From: Ureibacillus composti
Lineage (GTDB): Bacteria; Bacillota; Bacilli; Bacillales_A; Planococcaceae
DNA: 64,000 nucleotides
Assembly (NCBI GenBank): GCA_030348875.1
Contig: JAUCEP010000002.1
Span: 446,501 to 510,500, forward strand
Direction: 5' to 3'
The notes beneath the pieces were generated by a model. It did no database searches, was not told where the DNA came from, and saw only the letters and a list, made by a program, of their open reading frames with translations. Of the stretch, positions 25,746-35,336 are shown one piece after another; position 1 is the stretch's first letter; the number at the start of each line of letters is the position of its first letter. The position numbers and the translations under genes are program-made.

Positions 25746-25856
25746 CTTTACATCACTCCTCAGCTTCTAAAGGTTGTGGGGTACACAAAAACGAATGAAA
25801 CAAGTTTGTCTCAAAAAAATATGAATAAAATAAGATACTTAGAATTATTAAAGGTA

Positions 25857-25884
25857 GGGACGAGGGGTCAGGTACACTGTCCCA
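25857..25884. repeat. REP-like palindrome
   Basis: GGGACGAGGGGTCAGGTACA followed by CTGTCCCA. An open frame across this region (25776-25994) is not supported as a gene. Confidence 0.8.
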
Positions 25885-26106
25885 CTATCAAAATGACAAA
25901 CAACATCTCAAGAAAAACATGCTTTGCCTTTTCCTTCAGAACTTTTTTTCGTCCTTCTTACGGGAATCTATTGCTTCAAAACGAACTGGCCTAGGATGAC
26001 AGAAGAGGCATTTGTGAGATGAAAACAGCCCTAATATCGCAAACGATGTGGTTTATTACTAAAATATATAAGTTATACTAGTTAGTAGAAAAAAAGAGGC
26101 GGAAAT

Positions 26107-26133
26107 GGGACGAGGAACCTGTCCCCCTGTCCC
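26107..26133. repeat. REP-like palindrome
   Basis: GGGACGAGGAACCTGTCCC followed by CCTGTCCCA, ending 6 bases before the ribosome binding site of the next gene. Confidence 0.85.
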
Positions 26134-26148
26134 AAATGAGGTGACCAA

Positions 26149-27537
26149 TTGAAAGCATATATTTTAAAACTTACATTCCAAGATATTCAGCCTGAGGTGT
26201 GGCGACGAATTATATTGCCTGCTGGAGCTACATTTAATCGTTTACATGAAACCATCCAGTATGTAACGAATTTTCAAAGTGAAATGGAGCCGTATCACTA
26301 TTTCGGTATTGAAATAGAAGATCTGTTCATTACCAATAATCAAAGTTTATTAGAAGAATACAAGGGGAAATCATACAATAGTTTAACAGTTAAACAGCCA
26401 ACGAGAATAAAAATAGATAATTATCTTGAGAAACATAGAGAGCTCCTATATCAATATGATTTCGGTGACGACTGGCGTATTAAAATAGAGCTTGAGGAAA
26501 CAGTGGAAGATTATCATTTCGGATTCCCAACGCTTCTAGATGGGGAAGGGATGGCACCGCCTGAGGACGTAGGTGGACCAGCTGCATTCGAGGAATTTCT
26601 AAAAATCTATCAAACCCCTTCACACCCTGAGTATTTATCGACTTATGCATGGGCGGAAAAGATGGAGTTTTTACCTTTTGAACGTGATGAAATAAATTTC
26701 CTATTAAAACATGTAAAATACAAAAAAACGGAATGGGAACACATTGACCACGATAATTATTTCATTCTTTCCGATAAATACCGAGGCTCAGATTATGTAG
26801 ATGTAGAGGCTTTACCAAATAAAGATATAATCATTCAATATGCAACTGCTTGTACAAATTTATATGGCATCATCAAATACCCGGATTTTTTGAAGATCTA
26901 TAATTCGCAAAATAAACCTTCTTTATCGAGCAAGGAATTACAGGCGCTATTATCAGATCCACAATATGAAAAAGAACTAGAAAATCACTTTGTTTATATC
27001 GAACATCCATTTTTTATCCATGAGGCAGTAGAAATGGAAGAGGATTTTGTTGGGTTTGTTGCGAGCACAATCGGCAAGCCGTTTTACGTTCCTGCAAAAA
27101 AGGAATTATTACGCTATACAGACCAGTTTTACTACGAAAAGACAAGCCATCAAGAAAAGTTAGCAAAGATGCTAGCAAAAGACTTTTTCGGCGGTAATAA
27201 ACTGAAAGCAAAAGATGAAATCGATGAAATTGTTGGTGAATTACAAGTAGTTGATGCAGACTTTAATGGATTGGTACGTGAGTTTATGGAACGCTTTGTG
27301 TTTGATGACATGAAACAAGCTAACGAGTATATCCAAGTCATCACAAAGATCGCCAACACAACTCGCATCTGGGAAAACCGTGGCCATACCCCAGAAGAAC
27401 TTTCGAAAATGAGTAATCCACAACTAAATCCAATACCAACCACTCCACTAAAAGTAATGGCAGGCGGGAAAGTAGGACGAAACGATCCGTGTCCTTGCGG
27501 CAGTGGGAAGAAATATAAAAAGTGTTGTGGGAAGTAA
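26149..27537 (+). CDS. pRiA4b ORF-3-like protein with C-terminal SEC-C zinc motif
   Basis: This 462-residue protein has an N-terminal PRiA4_ORF3 domain (about 1-185; AYILKLTFQDIQPEVWRRI.., YQYDFGDDWRIKIEL, PPEDVGGPAAFEEFL) and a long helical middle, ending in a SEC-C motif (RNDPCPCGSGKKYKKCCGK), which binds zinc. The PRiA4 family is commonly annotated as an IS1096/TnpR passenger but its function is unknown. TTG 26149 follows GAGGTG, and a REP unit ends just upstream. It stands alone. Confidence 0.85.
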   Translation: MKAYILKLTFQDIQPEVWRRIILPAGATFNRLHETIQYVTNFQSEMEPYHYFGIEIEDLFITNNQSLLEEYKGKSYNSLTVKQPTRIKIDNYLEKHRELLYQYDFGDDWRIKIELEETVEDYHFGFPTLLDGEGMAPPEDVGGPAAFEEFLKIYQTPSHPEYLSTYAWAEKMEFLPFERDEINFLLKHVKYKKTEWEHIDHDNYFILSDKYRGSDYVDVEALPNKDIIIQYATACTNLYGIIKYPDFLKIYNSQNKPSLSSKELQALLSDPQYEKELENHFVYIEHPFFIHEAVEMEEDFVGFVASTIGKPFYVPAKKELLRYTDQFYYEKTSHQEKLAKMLAKDFFGGNKLKAKDEIDEIVGELQVVDADFNGLVREFMERFVFDDMKQANEYIQVITKIANTTRIWENRGHTPEELSKMSNPQLNPIPTTPLKVMAGGKVGRNDPCPCGSGKKYKKCCGK

Positions 27538-27577
27538 AGTAGAACATACTGGGTAAAGAAGAACGGAGGGATATTAT

Positions 27578-28081
27578 ATGTATGTCACCATTGCAGACTT
27601 TATCAAAGAATGGAAGAAAGAAGCTAACCTAACTCAAAAGGTGTTAGAAGGGTTAACAGATGAATCACTGAATCAAAAAGTTTACACAGAAGGACGTACT
27701 TTAGGGAGAATCGCTTGGCATTTTACAACAAACATCCCGGAATATTTGGCCCATTTCGGATTAAAAACCGATCTAGTAGATAATGTGGAAAGTGTCCCAA
27801 CCTCAGCGAAAGAAATTGCGGATAACTTTAAAAAGCTAAGTGCTGAAGCAGTCCAAGTGATTGAACAACAATGGACAGACGAATCGTTGAAAGAAGTGCA
27901 AATCGCTTTTGGCAGAGAAGAAACAAATGCGCAAATTCTAATGGGACTCATCAAGCACATCATTCACCATCGCGGACAAGTAACCGTTCTAATGCGCCAA
28001 GCAGGCCTCAAACCATTTGGCGTTTACGGCCCACCAAAAGAAGATTGGATTCACTTAGGTGTAGAAAATCCACCACTCTAA
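27578..28081 (+). CDS. DinB-family protein
   Basis: This 167-residue four-helix-bundle protein belongs to the DinB/YfiT-like superfamily, whose members are metal-dependent and often act as thiol transferases; the substrate is unknown. Likely metal-binding histidines lie in IAWHFTTNIPEYLAHFG (about 48) and LIKHIIHHRGQVTVLMRQAG (about 128-132). The C-terminal PPKEDW is family-like. ATG 27578 follows CGGAGGG. A terminator comes 15 bases after the stop. Confidence 0.85.
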   Translation: MYVTIADFIKEWKKEANLTQKVLEGLTDESLNQKVYTEGRTLGRIAWHFTTNIPEYLAHFGLKTDLVDNVESVPTSAKEIADNFKKLSAEAVQVIEQQWTDESLKEVQIAFGREETNAQILMGLIKHIIHHRGQVTVLMRQAGLKPFGVYGPPKEDWIHLGVENPPL

Positions 28082-28094
28082 TATAGGAAACGAT

Positions 28095-28128
28095 AGGGGA
28101 ACCCATTTAATTTTGGGTTCTCTTTTTT
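28095..28128 (+). terminator. Terminator after DinB-family gene
   Basis: GGGAACCCA pairs with TGGGTTCTC across TTTAATTT and is followed by TTTTTT. Confidence 0.85.
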
Positions 28129-28279
28129 GGCACTTAAAATTATCTTGCAAAAGAAAAAAACCTCCAAATTGAAAATTAAAACGAAACTTGAATTTTGCTC
28201 AAAAGAGACACTATTTTTGTTTCTATCGTGTAACATAAGAACTTATAACCATAAGAAATATAACATTTGGATTTCAATT

Positions 28280-28492
28280 ATCCGTCAACTAAGTTGATGA
28301 AATTGGAAAAACAGAAGGATAGTTTTTCGTGAACTTCATTGACAAAAAGATGAGATGAAGGATTAGATGCTAGCTAATCAAAATGAGGTTGTTGAAACAT
28401 TTGTAAATTATTCCAACAAAGTAGTGAGGGACCTGCGAGAAGTTCTATTGATATAGTGAAGGAAGGAAAAAATGATTAACGAGGGGAGCGAT
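28280..28492 (+). pseudogene. Gene remnant / repeat, copy 2 (copy 1 at 2205-2408)
   Basis: This stretch matches 2205-2408 in scattered blocks along its whole length: GTCAACTAAGTT, ATAG.TTTT.GT.AAC, TGACAAAAA, TTGTAAATTAT.CCA, GAAGTT.TA, GGGGAGCGATT. In both copies the same frame encodes a related tail before a stop (..FVNYSNKVVRDLREVLLI here, ..IVNYTSKLKRYQVEVLVQ there). This is best read as two decayed copies of one gene. Here it ends at the ribosome binding site of the methyltransferase. Confidence 0.45.
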
Positions 28493-28496
28493 TAGC

Positions 28497-29105
28497 ATGG
28501 AGAAACAATATTATTCTGATAAAACCCTAAACTACTACAATACCAACGCATCCTCATTTACCTCAGACACAGTATCAGTTGACTTCGATGAAAAACAAAA
28601 CATACTCCTGAAATACCTCCAGCAAGGGGCGCACATTTTAGATTTTGGCTGCGGATCGGGGAGGGATAGTAAGGCGTTCATCGAAAAGGGATACCAAGTG
28701 ACGGCGATGGATGGATCCACGGAGATGTGTAAAGTTGCTAGTCACTATATTGGGCAAGAGGTGATTTGCAAGAAGTTTCATGAATTAGATGAACAAAACA
28801 AATATGACGCCATTTGGGCATGTGCTTCTATACTTCATGTTCCATCAGTGGAGTTGCCAAATATGATCGAAAAGATGGCCACAGCATTAAAACCAGGTGG
28901 CTACTTCTATGTCTCATTTAAATACGGGGGCTATGAAGGGGAGAAAAACGGAAGATACTTCACAAACTTAACGGAAGAGACATTCGAATCGCTACTCGAC
29001 CCGTTCCAACAACTCAAAATAATTGAAATGTCAGTGACCTCCGATGTAAGAGAAGGGCGCCAACATGAAAAGTGGTTGAATGTTGTGGTGAAAAAGAAGA
29101 TTTAA
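28497..29105 (+). CDS. Class I SAM-dependent methyltransferase
   Basis: This 202-residue enzyme has a Rossmann-type SAM-binding domain: motif I ILDFGCGSGRDSKAF, motif II VTAMDGS, and motif IV YDAIWACASILHVP, followed by LKPGGYFYVSFKYG. It resembles TehB-like methyltransferases; the substrate is unknown. ATG 28497 follows GAGGGGAG. A frameshifted copy of its last 60 codons lies at 38592-38771, showing that this gene family has been duplicated and lost nearby. Confidence 0.85.
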   Translation: MEKQYYSDKTLNYYNTNASSFTSDTVSVDFDEKQNILLKYLQQGAHILDFGCGSGRDSKAFIEKGYQVTAMDGSTEMCKVASHYIGQEVICKKFHELDEQNKYDAIWACASILHVPSVELPNMIEKMATALKPGGYFYVSFKYGGYEGEKNGRYFTNLTEETFESLLDPFQQLKIIEMSVTSDVREGRQHEKWLNVVVKKKI

Positions 29106-29111
29106 TAATGA

Positions 29112-29146
29112 TGAACCCAGCCTCTAAGAAGACTGGGTTTATTTTT
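29112..29146 (+). terminator. Terminator after methyltransferase
   Basis: AACCCAG and CTGGGTT flank a 12-base loop, followed by TATTTTTA. Confidence 0.75.
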
Positions 29147-29295
29147 AATACTCTAATTTTTGTGCTTTTCGCTCAAAGTAACAGTGCAGATTTCTTCAAC
29201 CAAGTTAAATAAAATCTCTCAACTTCCTATCGACAAACGTAATAATATCCTTCCTACTAGCTGACCATTGAGTTGTTACTTATAACAGTCTATTT
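29147..29295 (-). pseudogene. Remnant of an unidentified gene end (copy 1 of 3)
   Basis: On the minus strand, frames read QWSASRKDIITFVD and, after a frameshift, YFERKAQKLEY and a stop. The same pair of segments occurs at 40335-40530 (KWSSSRKGMVTFVE and HRYFERKAQKLKN), and the last part at 36391-36430. Indels interrupt the frame. I do not recognise the parent protein. Confidence 0.5.
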
Positions 29296-29305
29296 CTATT
29301 AAAGT

Positions 29306-29361
29306 GGGACAAGGAACCTGTCCCCGTGTCCCATCCCACCTTCCACCCATCCCCGTGTCCC
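29306..29361. repeat. REP-like palindrome and partial second unit
   Basis: Unit 29306-29333 is GGGACAAGGAACCTGTCCCC plus GTGTCCCA. A partial unit (CCCCGTGTCCCG) ends 6 bases before the stop of the convergent regulator. Confidence 0.82.
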
Positions 29362-29366
29362 GCCAT

Positions 29367-30833
29367 CTAATCCCGTCTCATTTTCCGATAGCGGTAGGGC
29401 GATTGCCCAGTATAGGTTTTAAATATTTTTGCGAAGTAATTCGGGTCTTCGAAACCACATATTTGTGCCACTTCGCTAATGGTAAAATCCGTCTCGACTA
29501 AAGACTTTTGAGCTTGTTGAATGCGAAATTGCTGTAAATAGCGTTTAAAGGGCACCCCATGATGTTTACTAAAAATCGTACTTAAATAGTTAGAAGTAAT
29601 GCCTAACTGGTTCGCTACCTCAATTAAAGATAATTTCATATTTTTATATTGTTCTTCAACTAAATCAGCTGCTAGTTCAGCGTAATTTGCTTTTAATTCC
29701 ACTTTTGTATCGGATGCAAGTTTCATTAAAGCTTGTGTAAATAGGATAATCTCTTGAATGATGGTGTACAAAATAGGATATTCCAAAATAATGTGGAATA
29801 ATTGACGATAATTTTCTTCTATTAGCGCTTTTTGATGCAAATTGTACTTGAGCATAAACCGGCGAATTTGCGCTAACACACTGGTTAGATGGATCCGTAT
29901 TGAATCCTGTTCATAATAGGTTCCTTCTATAGATAAACGGTAGAGAAACTCTTTGATCGTTTGGATATGATGATGTTCTAGGCTTTGTATCCATAGCTGT
30001 TGTTCTTCAGGTGTTAGTAAAGGGTCAAGAGGCTGGGGTGTCAGTTTCTTGCTTGTATAAAATATATTCTCAAACCCCTTGTAGAAACGTTGCTTCAGCG
30101 CATATTTGGTTTCGTCATAAGTCCCACTTAATTGCACAGGTGGGCCATCATAAATTGCCACATTAATAAAGCTGCCACTCATCATATTCCATTCTCTTAT
30201 TAAAGTTCTTGCCTTTCTTTCAAATTGGGCTTTTTCAACAGTATCTGAAATACAAATGATATGTTCCGATAATGGATGCAGTTCGATTTTTCCAAAAATA
30301 GAGCTTTCCTTCATCCATTTATATAACGTGATCAAATCTTTTGGTTGCTCTGGCTCTACTAGGAAAAATAACTGACCCTCTTCAGGAAAGATCCCGTCAC
30401 TTTGTAAAAATAATCGTAAATAAAAATCACTTGGGATTTGGTCATTTTCGGGAAATGAAACTTCCTTTGTATTTCTTGTTGATGAAGTATTAATTAAATA
30501 CTTTAACTGATTTAAATCTACAGGCTTGACGAAAAAATGAGTAACTTGCATTTGAATCGCCTTTAAAGCATGTTGATAAAGTGGTTCAGAGGTAACGGCA
30601 AAAATATCCACACCATTTCTTCGAGCTGAATGGAAGAAAGAAACATCATGTTGAAGTTTCACTAGTTCAATTTCTACTATGATAATGTCCGGTTTAATTT
30701 GTTGATAAGCCTGATAAAGCTGATCAATGGAATGAAAAATATATAAATCTACTTTATTTAATAAATAGGATTTTAAATACCACTCAAACCCTTTTGCCTC
30801 CGAGTGATCCCGATCAATGATGAAAATATTCAT
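29367..30833 (-). CDS. AraC-type response regulator, probable hut regulator
   Basis: This 488-residue protein has an N-terminal receiver-like domain (about 1-115), a middle region, and a C-terminal AraC double helix-turn-helix (about 390-485; LSLIEVANQLGITSNYLSTIFSKHHG.. ISEVAQICGFEDPNYFAKIFKTYTG). The receiver is atypical: the acceptor Asp is replaced in DIIIVEIELVKL, although the switch Lys (FFVKPVDL) remains. It is probably not controlled by ordinary phosphorylation. No histidine kinase is adjacent. It is divergent from the transporter-hut operon with a 157-base gap and is the best candidate for its regulator. Confidence 0.82.
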   Translation of the reverse strand: MNIFIIDRDHSEAKGFEWYLKSYLLNKVDLYIFHSIDQLYQAYQQIKPDIIIVEIELVKLQHDVSFFHSARRNGVDIFAVTSEPLYQHALKAIQMQVTHFFVKPVDLNQLKYLINTSSTRNTKEVSFPENDQIPSDFYLRLFLQSDGIFPEEGQLFFLVEPEQPKDLITLYKWMKESSIFGKIELHPLSEHIICISDTVEKAQFERKARTLIREWNMMSGSFINVAIYDGPPVQLSGTYDETKYALKQRFYKGFENIFYTSKKLTPQPLDPLLTPEEQQLWIQSLEHHHIQTIKEFLYRLSIEGTYYEQDSIRIHLTSVLAQIRRFMLKYNLHQKALIEENYRQLFHIILEYPILYTIIQEIILFTQALMKLASDTKVELKANYAELAADLVEEQYKNMKLSLIEVANQLGITSNYLSTIFSKHHGVPFKRYLQQFRIQQAQKSLVETDFTISEVAQICGFEDPNYFAKIFKTYTGQSPYRYRKMRRD

Positions 30834-30990
30834 ATGAACCTCCTTAAATAAATCAAGAAAATTATATTATTCCTATTATACAAATAAACTCTGATAAAAA
30901 GCATATAAAATTACCATTTTACATGTCTAAATTCTATATTTTCTGAAAAGGAAAAATAATAAGATATCTTTAAAGGAAGGGGGGAGTAAT

Positions 30991-32370
30991 ATGACTGAAA
31001 AAGTAGAAGAAATGTCAACTGATCTTATAAAAGATTCCGAAAAAGTTGTGCAGTTGCCAACTAGCTATGCAGGGAATTCGAATAAAACAGTTACCACGTT
31101 AAAAATGATTATTTGTAGCCTCATTGGTATTTTTAGTTTCTTTGTGACATTTGAATGGGGTGGGAAGTCCTCGATTCTAATTGACCATGTGGTGAACTTT
31201 TTATCAACATCGTTTCCAACGCTCATTACGGCATATGTACTAATTCTGCTAGTAGCTGGAGCGGTAATTCCATTTGTAAATAAAAGCTGGAAGAAGGATA
31301 CAGTCAGCCGAATTTTATCTGTCTTTAAATTAGTCGGTTTAGTTGTAGGGGTTATGTTGATTTTCGGAGAGGGACCCGCTTGGTTATTTGCTCCAGATGT
31401 CGGGCCATTTTTAATGAACAAGTTAATTAAACCTGTGGGCGTATTAATTCCAATAGGTTCGATCTTCTTAGCACTATTAGTTAGCTACGGCTTACTGGAG
31501 TTTATTGGTGTATTTATGCAGCCATTTATGAAACCAATCTTCCGTACGCCAGGTCGTTCAGCAGTCGATGCAGTAGCGTCCTTTGTGGGAAGTTATTCAG
31601 TTGGATTGTTATTAACAAATCGCGTATTCAAACAAGGAAAATATACGATTCGTGAGGCAGCTATCATTGCCACTGGGTTCTCAACTGTATCCGTCACGTT
31701 TATGGTCGTCATGGCCAATACACTCGATATTATGGAATATTGGACTGAATTCTTTTGGATTTCGCTTGTCGTTACATTTACTGTAACCGCTTTAACAGCA
31801 CGTATTTATCCACTTAGTCGAATGAAGGATGAATATCTAGAAGGTTCAACGCCAGATCCAGAAACGATTGTAAAGGGCAAACGATTCCAAACAGCATATC
31901 AGGAAGCGTTAAATGCTGTAGAGAAAAATCCAACATTCCTTAAAAATTTATATCTCCATTTAAAAGATGGAATCATCATGGCGATGGGGGTAGTTCCTTC
32001 TATCCTATCCATTGGTTTACTTGGAATCGTACTTGCCTTGTATACACCAATTTTTGATGTCGTAGGCTATATCTTTGCACCATTTACTTATTTACTACAG
32101 TTGCCAGAGCCTATGTTGACTGCGAAGGCACTTTCATTATCCATTACAGAGATTTTCTTACCATCTTTATTAGTAACAGAAGCTTCATTAATTACTAAAT
32201 TTATTGTAGCGAATGTATCGGTATCGGCGATTTTATTCTGTTCAGCCGTGATTCCGTTAATTTTATCAACTGAGATTCCATTATCTATTCGTGACTTAGT
32301 TATTATTTGGTTTGAGCGAGTTGTTCTTTCTTTAATACTCGTGACACCAATTGCATTACTACTATTCTAA
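30991..32370 (+). CDS. YjiH-family (GATE-domain) transporter, hut-linked
   Basis: This 459-residue membrane protein has about ten hydrophobic segments and two nucleoside-recognition (GATE) type regions ([28 protein letters not shown], and [20 protein letters not shown]). ATG 30991 follows AAGGAAGGGGGGAG. It begins the operon with hutU, hutI and hutG, 16 bases before hutU, so it probably brings in histidine, urocanate or a related compound. Transport activity is inferred from context. Confidence 0.8.
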   Translation: MTEKVEEMSTDLIKDSEKVVQLPTSYAGNSNKTVTTLKMIICSLIGIFSFFVTFEWGGKSSILIDHVVNFLSTSFPTLITAYVLILLVAGAVIPFVNKSWKKDTVSRILSVFKLVGLVVGVMLIFGEGPAWLFAPDVGPFLMNKLIKPVGVLIPIGSIFLALLVSYGLLEFIGVFMQPFMKPIFRTPGRSAVDAVASFVGSYSVGLLLTNRVFKQGKYTIREAAIIATGFSTVSVTFMVVMANTLDIMEYWTEFFWISLVVTFTVTALTARIYPLSRMKDEYLEGSTPDPETIVKGKRFQTAYQEALNAVEKNPTFLKNLYLHLKDGIIMAMGVVPSILSIGLLGIVLALYTPIFDVVGYIFAPFTYLLQLPEPMLTAKALSLSITEIFLPSLLVTEASLITKFIVANVSVSAILFCSAVIPLILSTEIPLSIRDLVIIWFERVVLSLILVTPIALLLF

Positions 32371-32386
32371 AAAGGAGAGATCTATT

Positions 32387-34048
32387 ATGATTACAACTAA
32401 TAAAATTCAAGCACCAAGAGGGAACGAATTAACATGTAAAGGTTGGGAACAAGAAGCGGCAATGCGCATGCTGATGAATAACCTGGACCCAGAAGTGGCA
32501 GAAAATCCAGATGAGTTAGTTGTGTACGGTGGGATTGGAAAGGCAGCAAGAAACTGGGAAAGCTATAACCAAATCATCGCGTCTTTAAAGGAATTAGAAA
32601 ATGATGAAACATTACTTGTTCAATCTGGTAAGCCAGTAGCTGTATTCCGTACACATGAAAATGCTCCACGCGTGTTAATTGCCAATTCAAACTTAGTTCC
32701 AGCTTGGGCGAATTGGGATCATTTTTATGAATTAGAAGAACGTAATCTAATGATGTATGGTCAAATGACAGCGGGAAGCTGGATTTATATCGGAGCACAA
32801 GGGATTTTACAAGGTACGTATTTAAGTTTTGTAGAAGCAGGTAAAAAGGTCTTCGGAACACCTGATTTAAGAGGGAAATTCATTTTAACTGGTGGTATGG
32901 GTGGAATGAGTGGAGCTCAACCACTAGCTGGAAAAATGGCTGGAGCGGTGATCTTAGTTGTAGAGGTAGATCGCAATCGAATTGAACGTAAAATTAAAGA
33001 AGGTTACTGTGACTATTTAGTTGAAACGGTGGATGAGGCGCTTAAGTTAGTTAAAGAACTAACTGAGAAAAAGGAGCCTGCATCAATCGGATTAGTAGGA
33101 AACTGTGTAGATGTACACCGTGAGCTACTAAATCGTGGAATTACGCCTGATATTGTAACGGACCAAACGTCAGCTCATGACCCAATCAATGGATATGTTC
33201 CAAATGGAATGAGCTTAGAGGAAGCATTCGATTTACGTGCAAAAAATCCAAAAGAATACGAGAAAAAAGCAAAGCAAGCAATGGCAGATCACGTACAGGC
33301 AATGCTTGATTTCCAAAAAGCTGGTGCGGAAGTATTCGACTATGGTAACAACATTCGTGCTTATGCAAAAGAAATGGGTGTTGAAAACGCATTTGATTTC
33401 CCTGGATTCGTTCCTGCCTATATTCGACCATTGTTCTGCGAAGGGAAAGGACCATTCCGTTGGGCAGCTTTATCAGGTAATCCAGAAGACATTTATAAAA
33501 CAGATGCCCTTGCAAAAGAAATGTTTGCTGAAGATGCAGGGTTGACGAACTGGATTGATATGGCGCAAAAAATGGTGAAGTGGCAAGGTCTACCTGCTCG
33601 TATTTGCTGGCTAGGTTATGGAGATCGCCACCGCTTTGCTCTAAAAGTAAATGAAATGGTCGCAAGCGGCGAGTTAAGTGGACCAATCGTATTTGGTCGT
33701 GATCACTTAGATTCTGGTTCTGTTGCATCGCCAAACCGTGAGACAGAAGGAATGAAAGACGGTTCGGATGCAGTATCAGATTGGCCAATTCTAAATGCTC
33801 TTATTAATACGGCTGGAGGAGCAAGTTGGGTAAGTGTTCACCATGGTGGTGGTGTTGGAATGGGCTATTCACAACACGCAGGTCAAGTATTAGTGGCAGA
33901 TGGCTCAAAATTAGCAGCCGACAAAATTAGCCGAGTACTTGTTTCAGATCCGGGTATGGGAGTAGTTCGTCATGCAGATGCCGGATATGATATTGCGATC
34001 CAAACAGCAAAAGAGAAAAATGTCAAAATGCCAATGCTAGAAAAATAG
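32387..34048 (+). CDS. hutU: Urocanate hydratase HutU
   Basis: This 553-residue NAD-dependent enzyme converts urocanate to 4-imidazolone-5-propionate, the second step of histidine breakdown. Family signatures are clear: the start [64 protein letters not shown], the catalytic Cys region [15 protein letters not shown], and [23 protein letters not shown] 32387 follows AAAGGAGAG; the frame is open upstream. Length is as usual (about 550). It is co-transcribed with hutI and hutG. Confidence 0.97.
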   Translation: MITTNKIQAPRGNELTCKGWEQEAAMRMLMNNLDPEVAENPDELVVYGGIGKAARNWESYNQIIASLKELENDETLLVQSGKPVAVFRTHENAPRVLIANSNLVPAWANWDHFYELEERNLMMYGQMTAGSWIYIGAQGILQGTYLSFVEAGKKVFGTPDLRGKFILTGGMGGMSGAQPLAGKMAGAVILVVEVDRNRIERKIKEGYCDYLVETVDEALKLVKELTEKKEPASIGLVGNCVDVHRELLNRGITPDIVTDQTSAHDPINGYVPNGMSLEEAFDLRAKNPKEYEKKAKQAMADHVQAMLDFQKAGAEVFDYGNNIRAYAKEMGVENAFDFPGFVPAYIRPLFCEGKGPFRWAALSGNPEDIYKTDALAKEMFAEDAGLTNWIDMAQKMVKWQGLPARICWLGYGDRHRFALKVNEMVASGELSGPIVFGRDHLDSGSVASPNRETEGMKDGSDAVSDWPILNALINTAGGASWVSVHHGGGVGMGYSQHAGQVLVADGSKLAADKISRVLVSDPGMGVVRHADAGYDIAIQTAKEKNVKMPMLEK

Positions 34049-34067
34049 AAAAAGAGGTTGATGGAAG

Positions 34068-35336
34068 ATGCCTACACTTATTAAAAATGCAAACGAAGTC
34101 ATCACGTTAAAGGGTAACGGACAGGGTCCTCGTACAAAAGAAGCGATGAAGGAAATAGGCATTATCGAAAACGGTAGTGTTTTAGTGAACCAAGATCGCA
34201 TTGTAGCGATTGGTACATTAGAAGAATTGCAAAAGGAATATCCGGAGCTGATTGCGGAAGCAGAAGTGATTGATGCGACTGGAAAAGTTGTTATGCCTGG
34301 TCTTGTGGACTGCCATACACATTTAGTGCATGGTGGTACACGAGAAAATGAATTCAATATGCGATTAAATGGTTCCACTTACATGGAAATTATGAATGCA
34401 GGCGGTGGCATTCACTCAACAACAAGAAGTACTCGCCAAGCTAGTTTCGAAGAATTATATGAGAAAACCTATAATCATTTAAATGAATTCTTAAAGTATG
34501 GTATTACGACGGTTGAGGCGAAAAGTGGCTATGGCTTAGACTGGGAAAATGAAAAGAAACAATTAGAAGTCGCAAAAAAGCTTCAAGAAACGCATGTCGT
34601 TGATATCGTCAGCACATTCATGGGGGCGCACGCTGTTCCCGCTGAATATAAAGGCCGTGAAGACGAATTTGTTGAGGTCGTCATTAACGAAATGCTTCCA
34701 AAAGTAGCAGAAGAGCAGCTGGCAGAATTTAATGATGTCTTCTGTGAAAAAGGAGTATTCACACCTGAACAATCCCGCCGAATTTTAGAGGCTGGAAAAC
34801 AATACGGGTTAACACCTAAAATCCACGCCGATGAAATCGAACCGTATGAAGGTGCGGAACTGGCAGCAGAGGTAGGAGCAATCTCTGCAGAACATTTGCT
34901 AGTAGCCTCTGATGAAGGAATCCAAAGAATGGCGGAAGCAGGAACAATTGCGGTTCTACTTCCTGGTACAGCATTCTTCTTACGTGCTCCGTTTGCTCGT
35001 GGTCGACTAATGGTGGATGAAGGAGTACCAGTTGCGATTTCAACTGACTTTAATCCTGGTTCTTCACCAACAATTAGCTTGCCGTTTATTATGAACTTGG
35101 CTTGTATAAACATGGGGTTAACCCTTGAAGAAGTACTAACAGCAACAACGATCAATGCAGCGTGTGCTATTAATAGAGGGGATCAAATAGGTTCTCTTGA
35201 AGAAGGAAAAAAGGCAGATATTTTAGTGTTGAATGTGCCTAATTATAAACAACTACAATATTATTACGGCATGAATCATACCCATCTTGTGATGAAAAAT
35301 GGCCGTGTGGTATTAAAGGATGGCGTACTTCAATGA
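34068..35336 (+). CDS. hutI: Imidazolonepropionase HutI
   Basis: This 422-residue metal-dependent amidohydrolase converts imidazolone-propionate to N-formimino-glutamate. Zinc or iron ligands occur in MPGLVDCHTHLVHGGTRENE, in FMGAHAVPAEY, in IHADEIEPYEGAELA, and in the late Asp of AISTDFNPGSS. The C-terminal EGKKADILVLNVPNY is typical. It starts 19 bases after hutU and overlaps hutG by 4 bases, so the three enzymes are translated together. Confidence 0.97.
   Translation: MPTLIKNANEVITLKGNGQGPRTKEAMKEIGIIENGSVLVNQDRIVAIGTLEELQKEYPELIAEAEVIDATGKVVMPGLVDCHTHLVHGGTRENEFNMRLNGSTYMEIMNAGGGIHSTTRSTRQASFEELYEKTYNHLNEFLKYGITTVEAKSGYGLDWENEKKQLEVAKKLQETHVVDIVSTFMGAHAVPAEYKGREDEFVEVVINEMLPKVAEEQLAEFNDVFCEKGVFTPEQSRRILEAGKQYGLTPKIHADEIEPYEGAELAAEVGAISAEHLLVASDEGIQRMAEAGTIAVLLPGTAFFLRAPFARGRLMVDEGVPVAISTDFNPGSSPTISLPFIMNLACINMGLTLEEVLTATTINAACAINRGDQIGSLEEGKKADILVLNVPNYKQLQYYYGMNHTHLVMKNGRVVLKDGVLQ

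Noticed and set aside
25776-25994. 72-residue open frame upstream of the SEC-C gene
   Set aside because: It runs through a REP unit, lacks a ribosome binding site and looks like translated non-coding DNA.
25746-26000. Possible yybP-ykoY manganese riboswitch before the TerC/YjbE gene
   Set aside because: The conserved core of that riboswitch is not visible on the minus strand in this region.
33186-33788. 200-residue frame antisense to hutU
   Set aside because: Shadow of a highly conserved enzyme gene, with no independent start signal.
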